A stretch of DNA of 58,175 nucleotides from Bacteroidota bacterium (GTDB lineage Bacteria > Bacteroidota > Bacteroidia > Bacteroidales > JAAUTT01), in assembly GCA_020048915.1 (NCBI GenBank), contig JAIFLU010000102.1, positions 1-58,175 on the forward strand, in the 5' to 3' direction. The position numbers and the translations under genes were made by a program. The notes below the pieces were generated by a model that saw only the letters and a list, made by a program, of their open reading frames with translations, searched no databases and was not told where the DNA came from. This document shows positions 27,211 to 36,964 of this stretch, in pieces. Position 1 is the first letter of the stretch, and every line of letters starts with the position of its first letter.

Positions 27211-30200
27211 TTAAATACCTATGTTAACACCAAATGAAAATGATTTATTAATCGGATACGTATCACTTCTGTTGCCCTGCCCTTCCGGATCGAGACCCCT
27301 GAATTTGGTGAGTGTATAGAGATTTTCAGCTGTAACAAAAACGCGGAAACTTTCAACGCGAATACGATTCAACAAGTTGGAAGGCAAACTATAACCCAAC
27401 TGCAGGTTTTTAATACGCAGGTAGCTTAAATCGTCAAGCCAGAAAGTAGTTTCTTCCCGGTTCGCATTGCCTGATAAACGAGGCCATGCTCCGCCACGGT
27501 TTTCCCAGTTCCATGGGTCATTCCAATGGTTCCAGGTAGAAGCATAACGCTGCGTACCGAAGTTTACGTTGTTGTGGTTGTTGATCCAGTAATCCTTACG
27601 TCCAGTTGCGCCTTGCAGCAGGAAAGTAAAGTCAAAACCTTTCCATGAGAAATTACCGTTGAGAGCAAAGTTTGTGGTTGGCCTGTCGCGTTGAATATTA
27701 GGATCTGCTATTTTATCATCGCCAGTAATTCTACCATCACCATTGATGTCCTTGCGAAGAATATCTCCTGGAGAAGCTCCCTGTGGAGTAGCATTATAAA
27801 CATCTTCCCAGGTTTGTGCAATTCCTATATCTTCATAAGTATATAGGAAGTGATATGGCATATTTAGGAATGTCCAGCCTTTTCCAAGGAACTCGTTCCA
27901 CTTTTCAAGGGTAGTTCTGTTATAAGAAGCGTTCAGATTTAACAAGTAAGAAAATTCGCCTCTTTTTTCTCTCCATGTAAAGTTACCTTCAACTCCACGG
28001 TTTCTCAAATCTCCAATATTTTTACGCGGAGCGTCATATGCACTGCTCAAGTGTGTTGAGAACTGCTGCGGACGGAGCATTCCCGTTGTTAAGCGGTCGT
28101 AATAATCGATTTCAGCATTAAGTCGATTGTCGAAAAAGCCAAGATCCAGACCTATATTCATTACTTCAGTTGCTTCCCAGGAAAGCTCTTCATTAACCAT
28201 TTTTTTGTAAACAAGGCCTTTGGCAATGTTTCCATCCACCATATAATGCGACTCATCTAAAGTTTCGCGCTGTTCGTAGCGATCAACACCACTATTATTT
28301 CCAAGTGCTCCATATGAAAATCTCAGTTTACCCGAATTTAACCAGTTCTGCGGAATCGCTTTCATAAAATTTTCTTCGGTAAATCTCCAACCTAAAGCTG
28401 CAGATGGGAAGAATCCAAAGCGTCTTTCGTCGAGGAATTTGGAAGAACCATCGTAACGGAAGTTAGCTTCAAGTAAGTACTTATCGTAAGCAGTATAATT
28501 TATACGTCCGATATAGGATCTTAGTCCTTCTGTGCTTGAGTTACCTCCAGCGGATACCTGACCAGGTATAGTTAATGCGGCATCAACTTCCTCAAGTGAA
28601 GGATATACTCTGTTGGAACGGGAGCTGGACTGGCTTCTTACATACCAGTATTCTTCACTGTACACAAACAACCCAGTTAACTGGTGATTGGTAGCAATTG
28701 TTTTTTCGTAAGTCAGCCTGCCGTTTAACATGGTTTTGTAACCAGTATTGGTGGTATTGGAAATACCCGCATTATCACCAACATAAACACGTGAACCATA
28801 TGCTCCGGTCTGGAAGTTATATGCTCGGTTTGGAGTAGATGCATTATAGCTGAACTGATTGTAATAATCTAAGTTATAATCCACTCTGGCAGTTAAGCCT
28901 TTTATAGGAGACCAATCCCAATATAGAGAGGGGTTAACTTCCTGTCGGTTACGGTGAGTAAGGTTATTTACATAAACAGTATAAGGGTTATATGCTTGTG
29001 CATCTTCGTTATAAGCCATAACCCCGCCAAAGTAACCTGATACAGGATCGTATGGTGTAAGACCGGAAATTGCATACTGCATATCGAAACCAGCAGTATT
29101 GGTAGGGTTGTCATCAATAAAACCATCTTCGAGCGAATAAGTCATATTCGACCAGTTACCACTGAATTTGGCACCGATGTTCATATTTTTATTCACTTTG
29201 TAATCGTAGTTAAAACGGGCATTGTAACGGTTATAATCGTTATTGATCTGCAAGCCTTTTTCATCCATCATCCCTAATGAAACGAAAAAATTTGATTTAT
29301 CGTTTCCACCAGACGAAGAAAGATTATAATTCTGAACCTGACCATTACGCATGATCACATCCCACCAGTCGGTATTCGGATAGCGAAGTGGGTCAATCAT
29401 TCCCAAAGCCATCCATTGGTCAATCGTACCATTCTTAAACATTAAGTTTTGTGGCAATGTGTTAACCAAGGCAGACCTTTGATGCATAGTAAGTGCACGG
29501 GGATAATCGGCCATAAAATCATATGCTTTGGTAGGCAATGTTTGCCCATAGGTTCCTGAGAAATTAATTCGGTTCTTATTCTGACCTTTACCCGATTTGG
29601 TAGTAATAAGAATTACACCATTGGCAGCTCTGGAACCATATACTGCCGAAGATGTAGCATCTTTTAAAACTGAAACACTTTCAATATCGTTCATATTGAT
29701 CCGGTTAATGTCTACATCGGGCATTCCGTCAACAACAATCAGCGGATTTGAATTATTTACCGAACCTAACCCGCGAATAACCATGTTCGCCCCGTTATTA
29801 CCAGCCATACCCGAGTTTTGGGTAACGGCAAGCCCGGGAACAAGTCCCGATAAACTGGAAGAGACATTTGTTAACGCACGGCTGGTAATCCGCTCGTCCA
29901 TCTTAACTGCAGAAACAGCACCGGTCATGTTTACCTTCTTTTGTGTACCGTAACCCACAACAACCACTTCATCCAGTTTTTTAATATCCGGAACTAACGA
30001 AAGGGTAATGGTAGTTTTTCCGGCAACATCTATTCTTTCGGCATTAAAACCCACAAACGAAAAAAGAAGTACCGAAGTTGGAGAAGGAACATCAATTGAA
30101 AATTTTCCGTCGATATCAGTAACTACCCCAATGGTAGTTCCTTCAACGGTAACGTTAACCCCCGGAAGCGCCTCGTTTGTGGTAGCATCGGTAACAACAC

Positions 30201-30588
30201 CCGTAACAGTCTGTTGTTGCATGGCATCGATAGGGGTTATAACGATAAATTTATTGTCGTAAACCTTGTACGAAAGTTTACTCTCTTTTAGAATCTCATC
30301 CAGCAGTTCATCAAGTGGACGATCGATTGCACTAACCGTAATATTTTTCTTGAGGTCTATCGCATCGTCATAATATAAGAAGGATAACCCGGAATTACGT
30401 TCAATTTCGCGAAACACTTCACGAATATTGATATTAGTAGCTTGCATGCTTATGCGTGTAGTCTGCGCATTGGTAAAAGCTGATACCTGCAGGACTGCCA
30501 CAAGGCTTATTAAAACAGATAGTCTCATAATCAGCCAAATTTTGTTAAAGAAAAATTGTCGTAATAGTAGTTTTGTCTTTTTTTTCAT
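27211..30588 (-). CDS. susC: SusC/RagA-family TonB-dependent transporter with STN domain
   Basis: Start placed at 30588, where MKKKTKLLLRQFFFN begins a long signal; the upstream ATG adds 21 unlikely residues. With this start the protein has 1125 residues. Domains in order: signal to about 42; STN signalling domain about 47-118; carboxypeptidase-regulatory-like domain about 126-200; plug starting at LDEVVVVGYGTQKK near 206; then the beta-barrel to the C-terminal FSFGVNIGI. The STN domain contacts FecR in the periplasm, so this protein both imports oligosaccharides and reports them to the FecR at 30782. It heads the susCD operon 193 bases downstream of that gene. Confidence 0.96.
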   Translation of the reverse strand: MKKKTKLLLRQFFFNKIWLIMRLSVLISLVAVLQVSAFTNAQTTRISMQATNINIREVFREIERNSGLSFLYYDDAIDLKKNITVSAIDRPLDELLDEILKESKLSYKVYDNKFIVITPIDAMQQQTVTGVVTDATTNEALPGVNVTVEGTTIGVVTDIDGKFSIDVPSPTSVLLFSFVGFNAERIDVAGKTTITLSLVPDIKKLDEVVVVGYGTQKKVNMTGAVSAVKMDERITSRALTNVSSSLSGLVPGLAVTQNSGMAGNNGANMVIRGLGSVNNSNPLIVVDGMPDVDINRINMNDIESVSVLKDATSSAVYGSRAANGVILITTKSGKGQNKNRINFSGTYGQTLPTKAYDFMADYPRALTMHQRSALVNTLPQNLMFKNGTIDQWMALGMIDPLRYPNTDWWDVIMRNGQVQNYNLSSSGGNDKSNFFVSLGMMDEKGLQINNDYNRYNARFNYDYKVNKNMNIGAKFSGNWSNMTYSLEDGFIDDNPTNTAGFDMQYAISGLTPYDPVSGYFGGVMAYNEDAQAYNPYTVYVNNLTHRNRQEVNPSLYWDWSPIKGLTARVDYNLDYYNQFSYNASTPNRAYNFQTGAYGSRVYVGDNAGISNTTNTGYKTMLNGRLTYEKTIATNHQLTGLFVYSEEYWYVRSQSSSRSNRVYPSLEEVDAALTIPGQVSAGGNSSTEGLRSYIGRINYTAYDKYLLEANFRYDGSSKFLDERRFGFFPSAALGWRFTEENFMKAIPQNWLNSGKLRFSYGALGNNSGVDRYEQRETLDESHYMVDGNIAKGLVYKKMVNEELSWEATEVMNIGLDLGFFDNRLNAEIDYYDRLTTGMLRPQQFSTHLSSAYDAPRKNIGDLRNRGVEGNFTWREKRGEFSYLLNLNASYNRTTLEKWNEFLGKGWTFLNMPYHFLYTYEDIGIAQTWEDVYNATPQGASPGDILRKDINGDGRITGDDKIADPNIQRDRPTTNFALNGNFSWKGFDFTFLLQGATGRKDYWINNHNNVNFGTQRYASTWNHWNDPWNWENRGGAWPRLSGNANREETTFWLDDLSYLRIKNLQLGYSLPSNLLNRIRVESFRVFVTAENLYTLTKFRGLDPEGQGNRSDTYPINKSFSFGVNIGI

Positions 30589-30678
30589 ATTTTTGATGAG
30601 GTTAAAAGTTAAACACTTCGATGAATGAGCGACGCGCCAACGTATATCCATTCTTCGATCTATTCTAAACGTAACCAG

Positions 30679-30703
30679 CGGGAAATACTCTTAGTGTTTC
30701 CCG
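30679..30703. promoter_or_regulatory. Inverted repeat upstream of susC
   Basis: CGGGAAA (30679-30685) and TTTCCCG (30697-30703) form a dyad with an inner ACT/AGT. It lies about 95 bases upstream of the susC start, in the FecR-susC gap. It may be a regulator site or an RNA hairpin; no T run follows on the coding strand. Confidence 0.35.
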
Positions 30704-30781
30704 TTCCTTTTTAATTAAGATGTTAGGAGTTTCTTCATGCAGTAGTTTTTAGTATGTAGTGTAATAAAGTTATAAATAAAA

Positions 30782-31879
30782 TCAGTCCTTTTCAATTAAC
30801 TGAACATTTTTCTCTTTAATTTCAAAATTTATAGGTGACGAAAAGCGCATAGCCTCCAGAATCTGTTCCAACGAGAGATCATTAAATGTTCCTGTGTACT
30901 TGTAGTCTTTAAGTTTTTCGTTTTCAAATGAAATGCGAACATCGTACCTGCGTTCCAGTTTTACAGCCAAAGAAACTAAAGGTTCCCTGTCAAAAATTAA
31001 CTTACCCTCTTTCCAACAGGTTTCCTTTTCGGTATCAATTTCGTTATTTACTTCCAGGTCTGTTTTATCAGACTTCAAGTTTTGACTGGTAATTTCGTTC
31101 TTACTGGTAGCTTGAGATTCAGTTTGAGTAGTCTTTTTGTCAGCAATTACAATTTTCTGGCTTGGACGGAGGTAAATCGGCGTTTTGGAACCTTCCTTTT
31201 CAATTTCAACCAATCCACGAACCAGGGTTGTTTCAACTTTCTTTTCTTCGGGATAAGCTTTTACATTAAATGCTGTCCCTAGTGCTTTAATTTTGAGATT
31301 GGAGGTATGAACAATAAACGGAAGTTTACGGTTTTTAGCAACATCAAAGTATGCTTCGCCTACCAGGTAAATATTCCGGTTGGTTCTGCCATACTCATTA
31401 TTATAGGTGAGTTTTGTCCCCGAATTTATCCAAAGCTTTGTACCATCGGGTAAAATAAGAGAAGTTTTCGATCCATAAGGAACTTCGATAACGTTTTGGG
31501 CAAGATTGATATTCTTTTTAGTTTTTGCTACAAAAAACAAAACCGAAGAAATTGCTAAAAGAACAATAATGGAAGCGGCATAGCGTAAAATCCTAAACGT
31601 TTTTTCTTTCGATTCAACTACAATTTCTTCCACTTCGAAGCGGGCAATTTCCCGCTCTTTCAGGCGGGATTGCAGTTGCTCCCAACACAACTCCTTCGAA
31701 ATTGGATTTTGCTCGACCGATTTAAGCCATATAATTTTATACTGTGCAAAATAGGTACAATTATCCGGTGATGCATTCATCCAGTCCATAAATTCGAGTA
31801 TCTCCGCACCGGTTGCATTCCCGCTAAGGTATTTGCTTATAAGCAAATCAATAGTTGATATGTCTTTGTTTTCTTCCAT
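30782..31879 (-). CDS. FecR-family anti-sigma factor of the PUL
   Basis: 365 residues. The cytoplasmic N-terminus (about 1-90) contains LISKYLSGNATGAEILEFMDWM, a membrane helix lies near 93-115 (ILRYAASIIVLLAISSVLFF), and the periplasmic FecR domain follows with IEVPYGSKTSLILPDGTKLW. The C-terminal STN-like unit ends with SLEQILEAMRFSSPINFEI. It transmits the signal from the STN domain of SusC to the sigma factor encoded 57 bases upstream. A charged stretch rich in K, T, E and S around 250-285 separates the two periplasmic parts. Confidence 0.94.
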   Translation of the reverse strand: MEENKDISTIDLLISKYLSGNATGAEILEFMDWMNASPDNCTYFAQYKIIWLKSVEQNPISKELCWEQLQSRLKEREIARFEVEEIVVESKEKTFRILRYAASIIVLLAISSVLFFVAKTKKNINLAQNVIEVPYGSKTSLILPDGTKLWINSGTKLTYNNEYGRTNRNIYLVGEAYFDVAKNRKLPFIVHTSNLKIKALGTAFNVKAYPEEKKVETTLVRGLVEIEKEGSKTPIYLRPSQKIVIADKKTTQTESQATSKNEITSQNLKSDKTDLEVNNEIDTEKETCWKEGKLIFDREPLVSLAVKLERRYDVRISFENEKLKDYKYTGTFNDLSLEQILEAMRFSSPINFEIKEKNVQLIEKD

Positions 31880-31936
31880 GCTTGTTAAGTTATATCGTAA
31901 AGGGCCTAAGTAACCCTAATTGGTTTTTGTGTTATT

Positions 31937-32500
31937 TTATAAAAAATCTTTCAATGCCGTTTTTAATTGCTGTAATGCCTTGGAGATGTGATACTCGATT
32001 GCTTTTACAGTGACACCATTACGTTCGGCTATTTCCGAATTTTTCAATTGTTGGTTACGGCTTAGTAGAAATATTTCGCGTGTTTGTTCGGGTAGGTTTT
32101 GCAATGAATTCTGAAGGATTTCGTTCGCTTCCTGTGCCATTATTTCGGATACAAAAATACTGTCGAATGGGTTTTGGGTTAATTCTAACTCGCGTAATCT
32201 CCATTCGGTATTTTGGGTATAATTTTGGCGGGCAACCTGTTTGCGGATATAATCAACACAACGGCTGTGTACCACTTTATACAAATAACTTTGAACCGGT
32301 TGTTCGCTATTGAGTTTTGTCCGGTTTTCCCATAAAGTGCAGTAGGCATCCTGAACAAAATCTTCGGCCAGCAATGGGTTTCGGATGGTGTGTTTGGCAT
32401 AGGCCAGCAAGGTATCGCTATATTGATCGTAAAGCTTATGCAATATATCCTCATTGCCAAGCTTCAGTTCTTCAACATACGATTTATCTGGTTTGCTCAT
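31937..32500 (-). CDS. ECF sigma factor of the PUL
   Basis: 187 residues, a standard Bacteroidota ECF sigma factor. Region 2 shows LAEDFVQDAYCTLWENR near 42-58 and region 4 shows LPEQTREIFLLSRNQQLKNSEIAE followed by VTVKAIEYHISKALQQL. It is released by the FecR protein encoded next and should drive the susC promoter. The order sigma-FecR-susC(STN)-susD is complete here, so the trans-envelope switch of this PUL lies entirely within the window. Confidence 0.95.
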   Translation of the reverse strand: MSKPDKSYVEELKLGNEDILHKLYDQYSDTLLAYAKHTIRNPLLAEDFVQDAYCTLWENRTKLNSEQPVQSYLYKVVHSRCVDYIRKQVARQNYTQNTEWRLRELELTQNPFDSIFVSEIMAQEANEILQNSLQNLPEQTREIFLLSRNQQLKNSEIAERNGVTVKAIEYHISKALQQLKTALKDFL

Positions 32501-32818
32501 AGCCCCATTTTTGGCTGGTAAAAGTATTTAAAATTTTATGGTTTTGAAATATAACAGTTGGGGAAGCTTTTTAAAGATTGTGGAAAATAAATTGAATTTA
32601 AATGTCGTTTACTGAACAAGGTATCTTCGAAGAGCATATATACCACTCTCCTATAATTAGTTATAAATTCAGCAACTCTACATTAACTTGCATTGCATTT
32701 TACCCAACATTTGATCAATCTAAAATTTGAATAATAATTGAAGTTGAAATAGCTAACTAAAAATAATTTCATGAATAATACAACAAATCATAAATCATCA
32801 ATTAACAATCATCAACCC
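32501..32818. other. 318-base gap between PUL and ftsE-like gene
   Basis: AT-rich with no gene or strong hairpin. It contains one copy of AAATGTCGTTTA near 32598-32610, matching the ends of the element at 10079-10198. Both neighbouring genes are on the minus strand, so this should hold the sigma gene promoter and the end of the ftsE-like gene's upstream unit. Confidence 0.5.
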
Positions 32819-33532
32819 TTACACCTCCATCATACCTGCAAAGTCAATTTCTTCGGAATGGTTTACTTCTTCCATAACCCCTTTGTCGCACTTTAACGTA
32901 CGGGCAATAAAGCGTTTCAGCAGGGCATAGTTATGGGTGGCCATAACAACGGTACGCTCGTTGTAACTAATTTCCATCAGTAGTTTTAATATATCTTCGG
33001 ATGCATCGGGATCGAGATTACCGGTAGGCTCATCGGCAAGAATAATCTCCGGGTCGTTCAGCAATGCCCTGGCGATGCTTACACGCTGCTGTTCCCCACC
33101 TGAGAGTTGGTGGGTCATTTTATATCCTTTATTGGCAAGACCAACTTTTTCGAGTACTTCTTCGACCCGTTTCTTAATTTCCGGGTGATTTTTCCAACCC
33201 GTCGCCCGAAGAACAAATTCGAGGTTTTCGTTTACCGTGCGATCGGTCAATAATTGAAAGTCCTGAAATACAATCCCTAATTTTCGGCGCAAGTATGGTA
33301 TTTCTTTGGTTTTAATTCTTTTCAGGTCAAAACCGGCTACCATGCCTTCGCCTTCGGTAAGTGGAATTTCGGCATTCATAGTTTTAATAAGGCTGCTTTT
33401 CCCGCTTCCTACTTTTCCGATAAGGTAAACAAACTCCCCATTAAAAATAGTAAGGTTAACATCCTTGAGTACAAGATGATCGTCTTGCAGTATATTGGCA
33501 TTTGCAAAGGTAATGATTGGTTGTTTTTCCAT
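32819..33532 (-). CDS. ftsE: FtsE-like ABC transporter ATPase
   Basis: 237 residues with a full ABC ATPase core: Walker [11 protein letters not shown] near 38-47, Q-loop VFQDFQLL, signature [16 protein letters not shown] near 143-158, Walker [15 protein letters not shown] near 160-173, and the switch His in MATHNYALL. FtsE works with FtsX at the division site to activate cell-wall hydrolases. The sequence is of the FtsE/LolD-MacB clade, and the absence of lipoprotein-export neighbours leans to FtsE. No ftsX lies next to it in this window, as is common in Bacteroidota. Confidence 0.82.
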   Translation of the reverse strand: MEKQPIITFANANILQDDHLVLKDVNLTIFNGEFVYLIGKVGSGKSSLIKTMNAEIPLTEGEGMVAGFDLKRIKTKEIPYLRRKLGIVFQDFQLLTDRTVNENLEFVLRATGWKNHPEIKKRVEEVLEKVGLANKGYKMTHQLSGGEQQRVSIARALLNDPEIILADEPTGNLDPDASEDILKLLMEISYNERTVVMATHNYALLKRFIARTLKCDKGVMEEVNHSEEIDFAGMMEV

Positions 33533-33820
33533 TTTGGTTTTGCTTCTTTTGCGGCTAAAATTACAATAAATCGACTAATTAACAGTTTTGTGTTAATAGA
33601 TTTGAAAACTTTTCAGAAGGGTACCGGTGAATAAGTTTTACCTTTACCCGTTGAAAACGTACTTTGATTACAAAAATTTAGCTCTCACCATTGCATAATA
33701 TGGATAACTGGTTCAGAACAGCGAAACAGTTATAGCTCCTATTGAAGGGCTTGCGGTTAATTTTTATATTTAAATATCATGATTTATAATTGCTGAATTA
33801 ATAAGATAAAACAAAATCGT

Positions 33821-36800
33821 ATGATTCGAAGAATAACTACCTTATGTTTGCTATTTCTCAGTCTGATTGCATATTCGCAAAAAACTCCACACCAGCTCGA
33901 TCCTGCCGCCAGTTACCGCACAGCTGTTGAACTATTTGAAAAACAGAAATACAGTGCGGCACGGCATTTTTTCGAACAAGTAGCCGAAAATCTATCCTTT
34001 AACCAAACGGAAATAAAGGCCAATTCTCAATACTATGTGGCTTTATGCGCGGTCGAACTTTTTAATGCCGATGCTGAGTATTTATTGGCGGTTTTTATTA
34101 ATCAGAATCCTGAAAACGCCCGTGTAAACGAAGCTAAATTTCATATGGGGCGCTTTCAGTATACCAATAAAAAATATGCAAAAGCTATTGAATGGTTCGA
34201 ACAGGTTAAGCCTTCCAACTTGCGGGAGGATCAACGTCCTGAGTATTTTTTTGAATTAGGCTACTGTTATTTTCAGGATGGAAATTATGATAAAGCCCGT
34301 TTAGCTTTTAGCGAAATAAAGGATTTGGATACCAAATTCACTTCGCCGGCTTTATATTATTATTCGCACATCCTATATATTCAAAAAAACTACGAGTCGT
34401 CGCTCGAGGGGTTTTTACGACTGAAAGACGACGAAACATTTGCGGATATTGTTCCTTATTACATTTCGCAGATATATTATCTACAGAAAAAATTCGACAA
34501 GGTTGTGGAATATGCCCCTTCCCTACTCGATTCCATTACCGAAAAACGTACAGCCGAGATGTCGCGTATTATTGGGGAATCGTATTACAAACTAAATAAA
34601 TACAACGAAGCTATTCCATACCTTGAAAAATACATGGAAAAAGCTACCGCTCCTACTCAGGATGATAAATACGAATTAGCTTACTCCTATTATAAAGCTG
34701 GCGATTATAAAAATGCCGTTAAATACTTCGAACGGATATCGAGCGCTGATAATACGGTGGCTCAAAATGCACTCTATCATTTGGCCGATTGCTATATTAA
34801 GCTTAAGGATAAAAACAAAGCCAGGATGGCCTATTCATCGGCTTCCAAAATGAATTACAGTCCGGATATACAGGAAAGCGCCCTGTTTAATTACGCCATT
34901 GTCACCTACGAACTTTCGTATTCTCCATTCAATGAAGCTGTACGTGCTTTTGAAGATTACATCAAAGTTTTTCCTGACTCCAAACGATCGGACGAAGCCT
35001 ATAATTACCTTGCCCTGGCATATACCAGTACGAAGAATTATAAAGCCGCCCTCGAATCCATTGAAAAAATCCGTAATAAAGACAATACCATAAAAAAAGC
35101 TTATCAGCGAATTGCCTTCTTCAGAGGCCTGGAAGTATATAATAGTTTGAAGTTCGAAGAGGCTATCGACTTATTTGATAAATCGCTCGAAAACGCTCAA
35201 TACGACCGTTTACTAACTGCCCGTGCCAATTACTGGAAAGGGGAAGCCTATTATCGATTAGGAGATTATGCTTCCGCCTTGCAACAATATAATAACTTCT
35301 TTACCACTTCCGGAGCTCCATCGCTCGAAGAATTCGAGATAGCCAACTATAATATTGCGTACTGTTTTTTTAACCAAAAAAAATACGACGAGGCTATGAC
35401 CTGGTTTAAGCGTTATGCCACTACCATGAAAGATGCCCGTATAAATACCGTTGGCGATTCGTACAACCGTATCGGCGATTGTTATATTATGAGTTTAACC
35501 TATTGGACTGCCGCCGACAATTACGAAAAAGCTATCAATCTGGGTATTTCGGATGTGGATTATGCCATGTTTCAAAAAGGATTTACACTGGGGTTAGTTG
35601 GTCGTCCCGAGCGTAAAATTGAAACCATGACGGCGCTAACCAAAAACTTCCCTAAATCGTCGTACAACGACGATGCTATTTATGAAATGGGGAGAAGCTA
35701 TGTTACCATGGAAAAACCCGATAATGCCGTTCAAATGTATAACCGGTTGCTAAAAGAATACCCTGCCAGCAGTTACGTTCCCAAGGCTTTGCTTCAGCTA
35801 GGGCTTATAAGTTATAACCGCGATAAAGATGCCGACGCCATTGCCTATTATAAAAAAGTAATTACCGATTTCCCGGGCTCAAATGATGCCCGCGATGCAT
35901 TGGCCGGATTAAAAAATGTATATACCGGAACCAACGATGCCCAAAGCTATTTTTCGTATGTAGAATCGCTGGGATCATTTGCCAATGTGCGTCAGAGCGA
36001 GCAGGATTCGATGCTTTACCGTGCAGCCGAAAATTTATATATGGCAGGAAATTGTGACAGGGCAACGCAGAATTTTAATACCTACATCGAAAAATTCCCA
36101 CAAGGGAACTTTTTAGTGAATGCCCGTTTTTACCTCGCCGATTGCAGTCGCATACAAAATAAGAATGATGATGCATTGGAAGGATTCGAATATGTTTTAT
36201 CGCAGCCCCGCAGCATGTTTACCGAACAGGCTCTTGTAAATGCTTCGGAATTGTATTACAATGCAGGGCAATATCAACAAGCTTTAGATACGTATAAACG
36301 GCTAATTCAGGAAGGAGAAATAAATACCAATATTACCGATGCCAAAATTGGGACCATGCGCTGTCACTTTAAGCTGAACGACTATGCCGGAACCATTTAT
36401 GCAGCAACCGATCTTCTTAAAACCGAGAAAGTACCTGCCGAATTACAACGCGAAACTCATTATATGTTGGGCCGCTCCCACTTCGAAACCGGAGATAAAC
36501 AAGCTGCCTTAGATGAATTTAAACTTCTTGCCAAAGACGTTAAAAGTGTCGAAGGAGCCGAAGCGAAATATATGGTGGCTGAAATTCTTTACCAGCAAGG
36601 TAAAAAAGATGCTGCCGAAAAGGAAATACTCGATTTTGTAAATAAAAACACATCGCACCAATATTGGATGGGGAAAGGATTTATTCTGCTAAGCGATATT
36701 TATGTTGATAAAAAAGATGATTTCCAGGCCTTTCAAACCCTCAAGAGTATTGTAGATTATTACGAAACTCCCGGCGATGGAATTGTTGCCGCTGCAAAAG

Positions 36801-36898
36801 ACAAACAAGCTAAAATTCTTGCTTCTAATCCCAATGTCGAAAATATTGGCCAACAGCCAGATTTAGAAATTGACATGAGCAAAAAACAGATAAAATAA
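33821..36898 (+). CDS. Giant secreted tetratricopeptide-repeat protein
   Basis: 1025 residues with a signal peptide ending near residue 20 (LIAYSQ). Nearly the whole mature chain consists of TPR/Sel1-like helical hairpins: units such as YFFELGYCYFQDGNYDKARLA, DEAYNYLALAYTSTKNYKAAL, and VPKALLQLGLISYNRDKDADA recur about every 34-37 residues. It ends with a short basic tail. It lies 66 bases upstream of an outer-membrane barrel gene on the same strand, so the two probably form one periplasmic scaffold/outer-membrane unit. The function is unknown; such TPR proteins often organise envelope complexes. It is divergent from the ftsE-like gene. Confidence 0.85.
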   Translation: MIRRITTLCLLFLSLIAYSQKTPHQLDPAASYRTAVELFEKQKYSAARHFFEQVAENLSFNQTEIKANSQYYVALCAVELFNADAEYLLAVFINQNPENARVNEAKFHMGRFQYTNKKYAKAIEWFEQVKPSNLREDQRPEYFFELGYCYFQDGNYDKARLAFSEIKDLDTKFTSPALYYYSHILYIQKNYESSLEGFLRLKDDETFADIVPYYISQIYYLQKKFDKVVEYAPSLLDSITEKRTAEMSRIIGESYYKLNKYNEAIPYLEKYMEKATAPTQDDKYELAYSYYKAGDYKNAVKYFERISSADNTVAQNALYHLADCYIKLKDKNKARMAYSSASKMNYSPDIQESALFNYAIVTYELSYSPFNEAVRAFEDYIKVFPDSKRSDEAYNYLALAYTSTKNYKAALESIEKIRNKDNTIKKAYQRIAFFRGLEVYNSLKFEEAIDLFDKSLENAQYDRLLTARANYWKGEAYYRLGDYASALQQYNNFFTTSGAPSLEEFEIANYNIAYCFFNQKKYDEAMTWFKRYATTMKDARINTVGDSYNRIGDCYIMSLTYWTAADNYEKAINLGISDVDYAMFQKGFTLGLVGRPERKIETMTALTKNFPKSSYNDDAIYEMGRSYVTMEKPDNAVQMYNRLLKEYPASSYVPKALLQLGLISYNRDKDADAIAYYKKVITDFPGSNDARDALAGLKNVYTGTNDAQSYFSYVESLGSFANVRQSEQDSMLYRAAENLYMAGNCDRATQNFNTYIEKFPQGNFLVNARFYLADCSRIQNKNDDALEGFEYVLSQPRSMFTEQALVNASELYYNAGQYQQALDTYKRLIQEGEINTNITDAKIGTMRCHFKLNDYAGTIYAATDLLKTEKVPAELQRETHYMLGRSHFETGDKQAALDEFKLLAKDVKSVEGAEAKYMVAEILYQQGKKDAAEKEILDFVNKNTSHQYWMGKGFILLSDIYVDKKDDFQAFQTLKSIVDYYETPGDGIVAAAKDKQAKILASNPNVENIGQQPDLEIDMSKKQIK

Positions 36899-36964
36899 GT
36901 TTTATAAAAATATCAGATCGGGTTTTAGATCGGATAATACTATTTAAAATTAAAATCTATCAAT

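Noticed and set aside
32819..33532. LolD-type lipoprotein-release ATPase
   Set aside because: The sequence could fit this clade, but no lolC/E-like permease is adjacent; FtsE is the simpler reading, although not proven.
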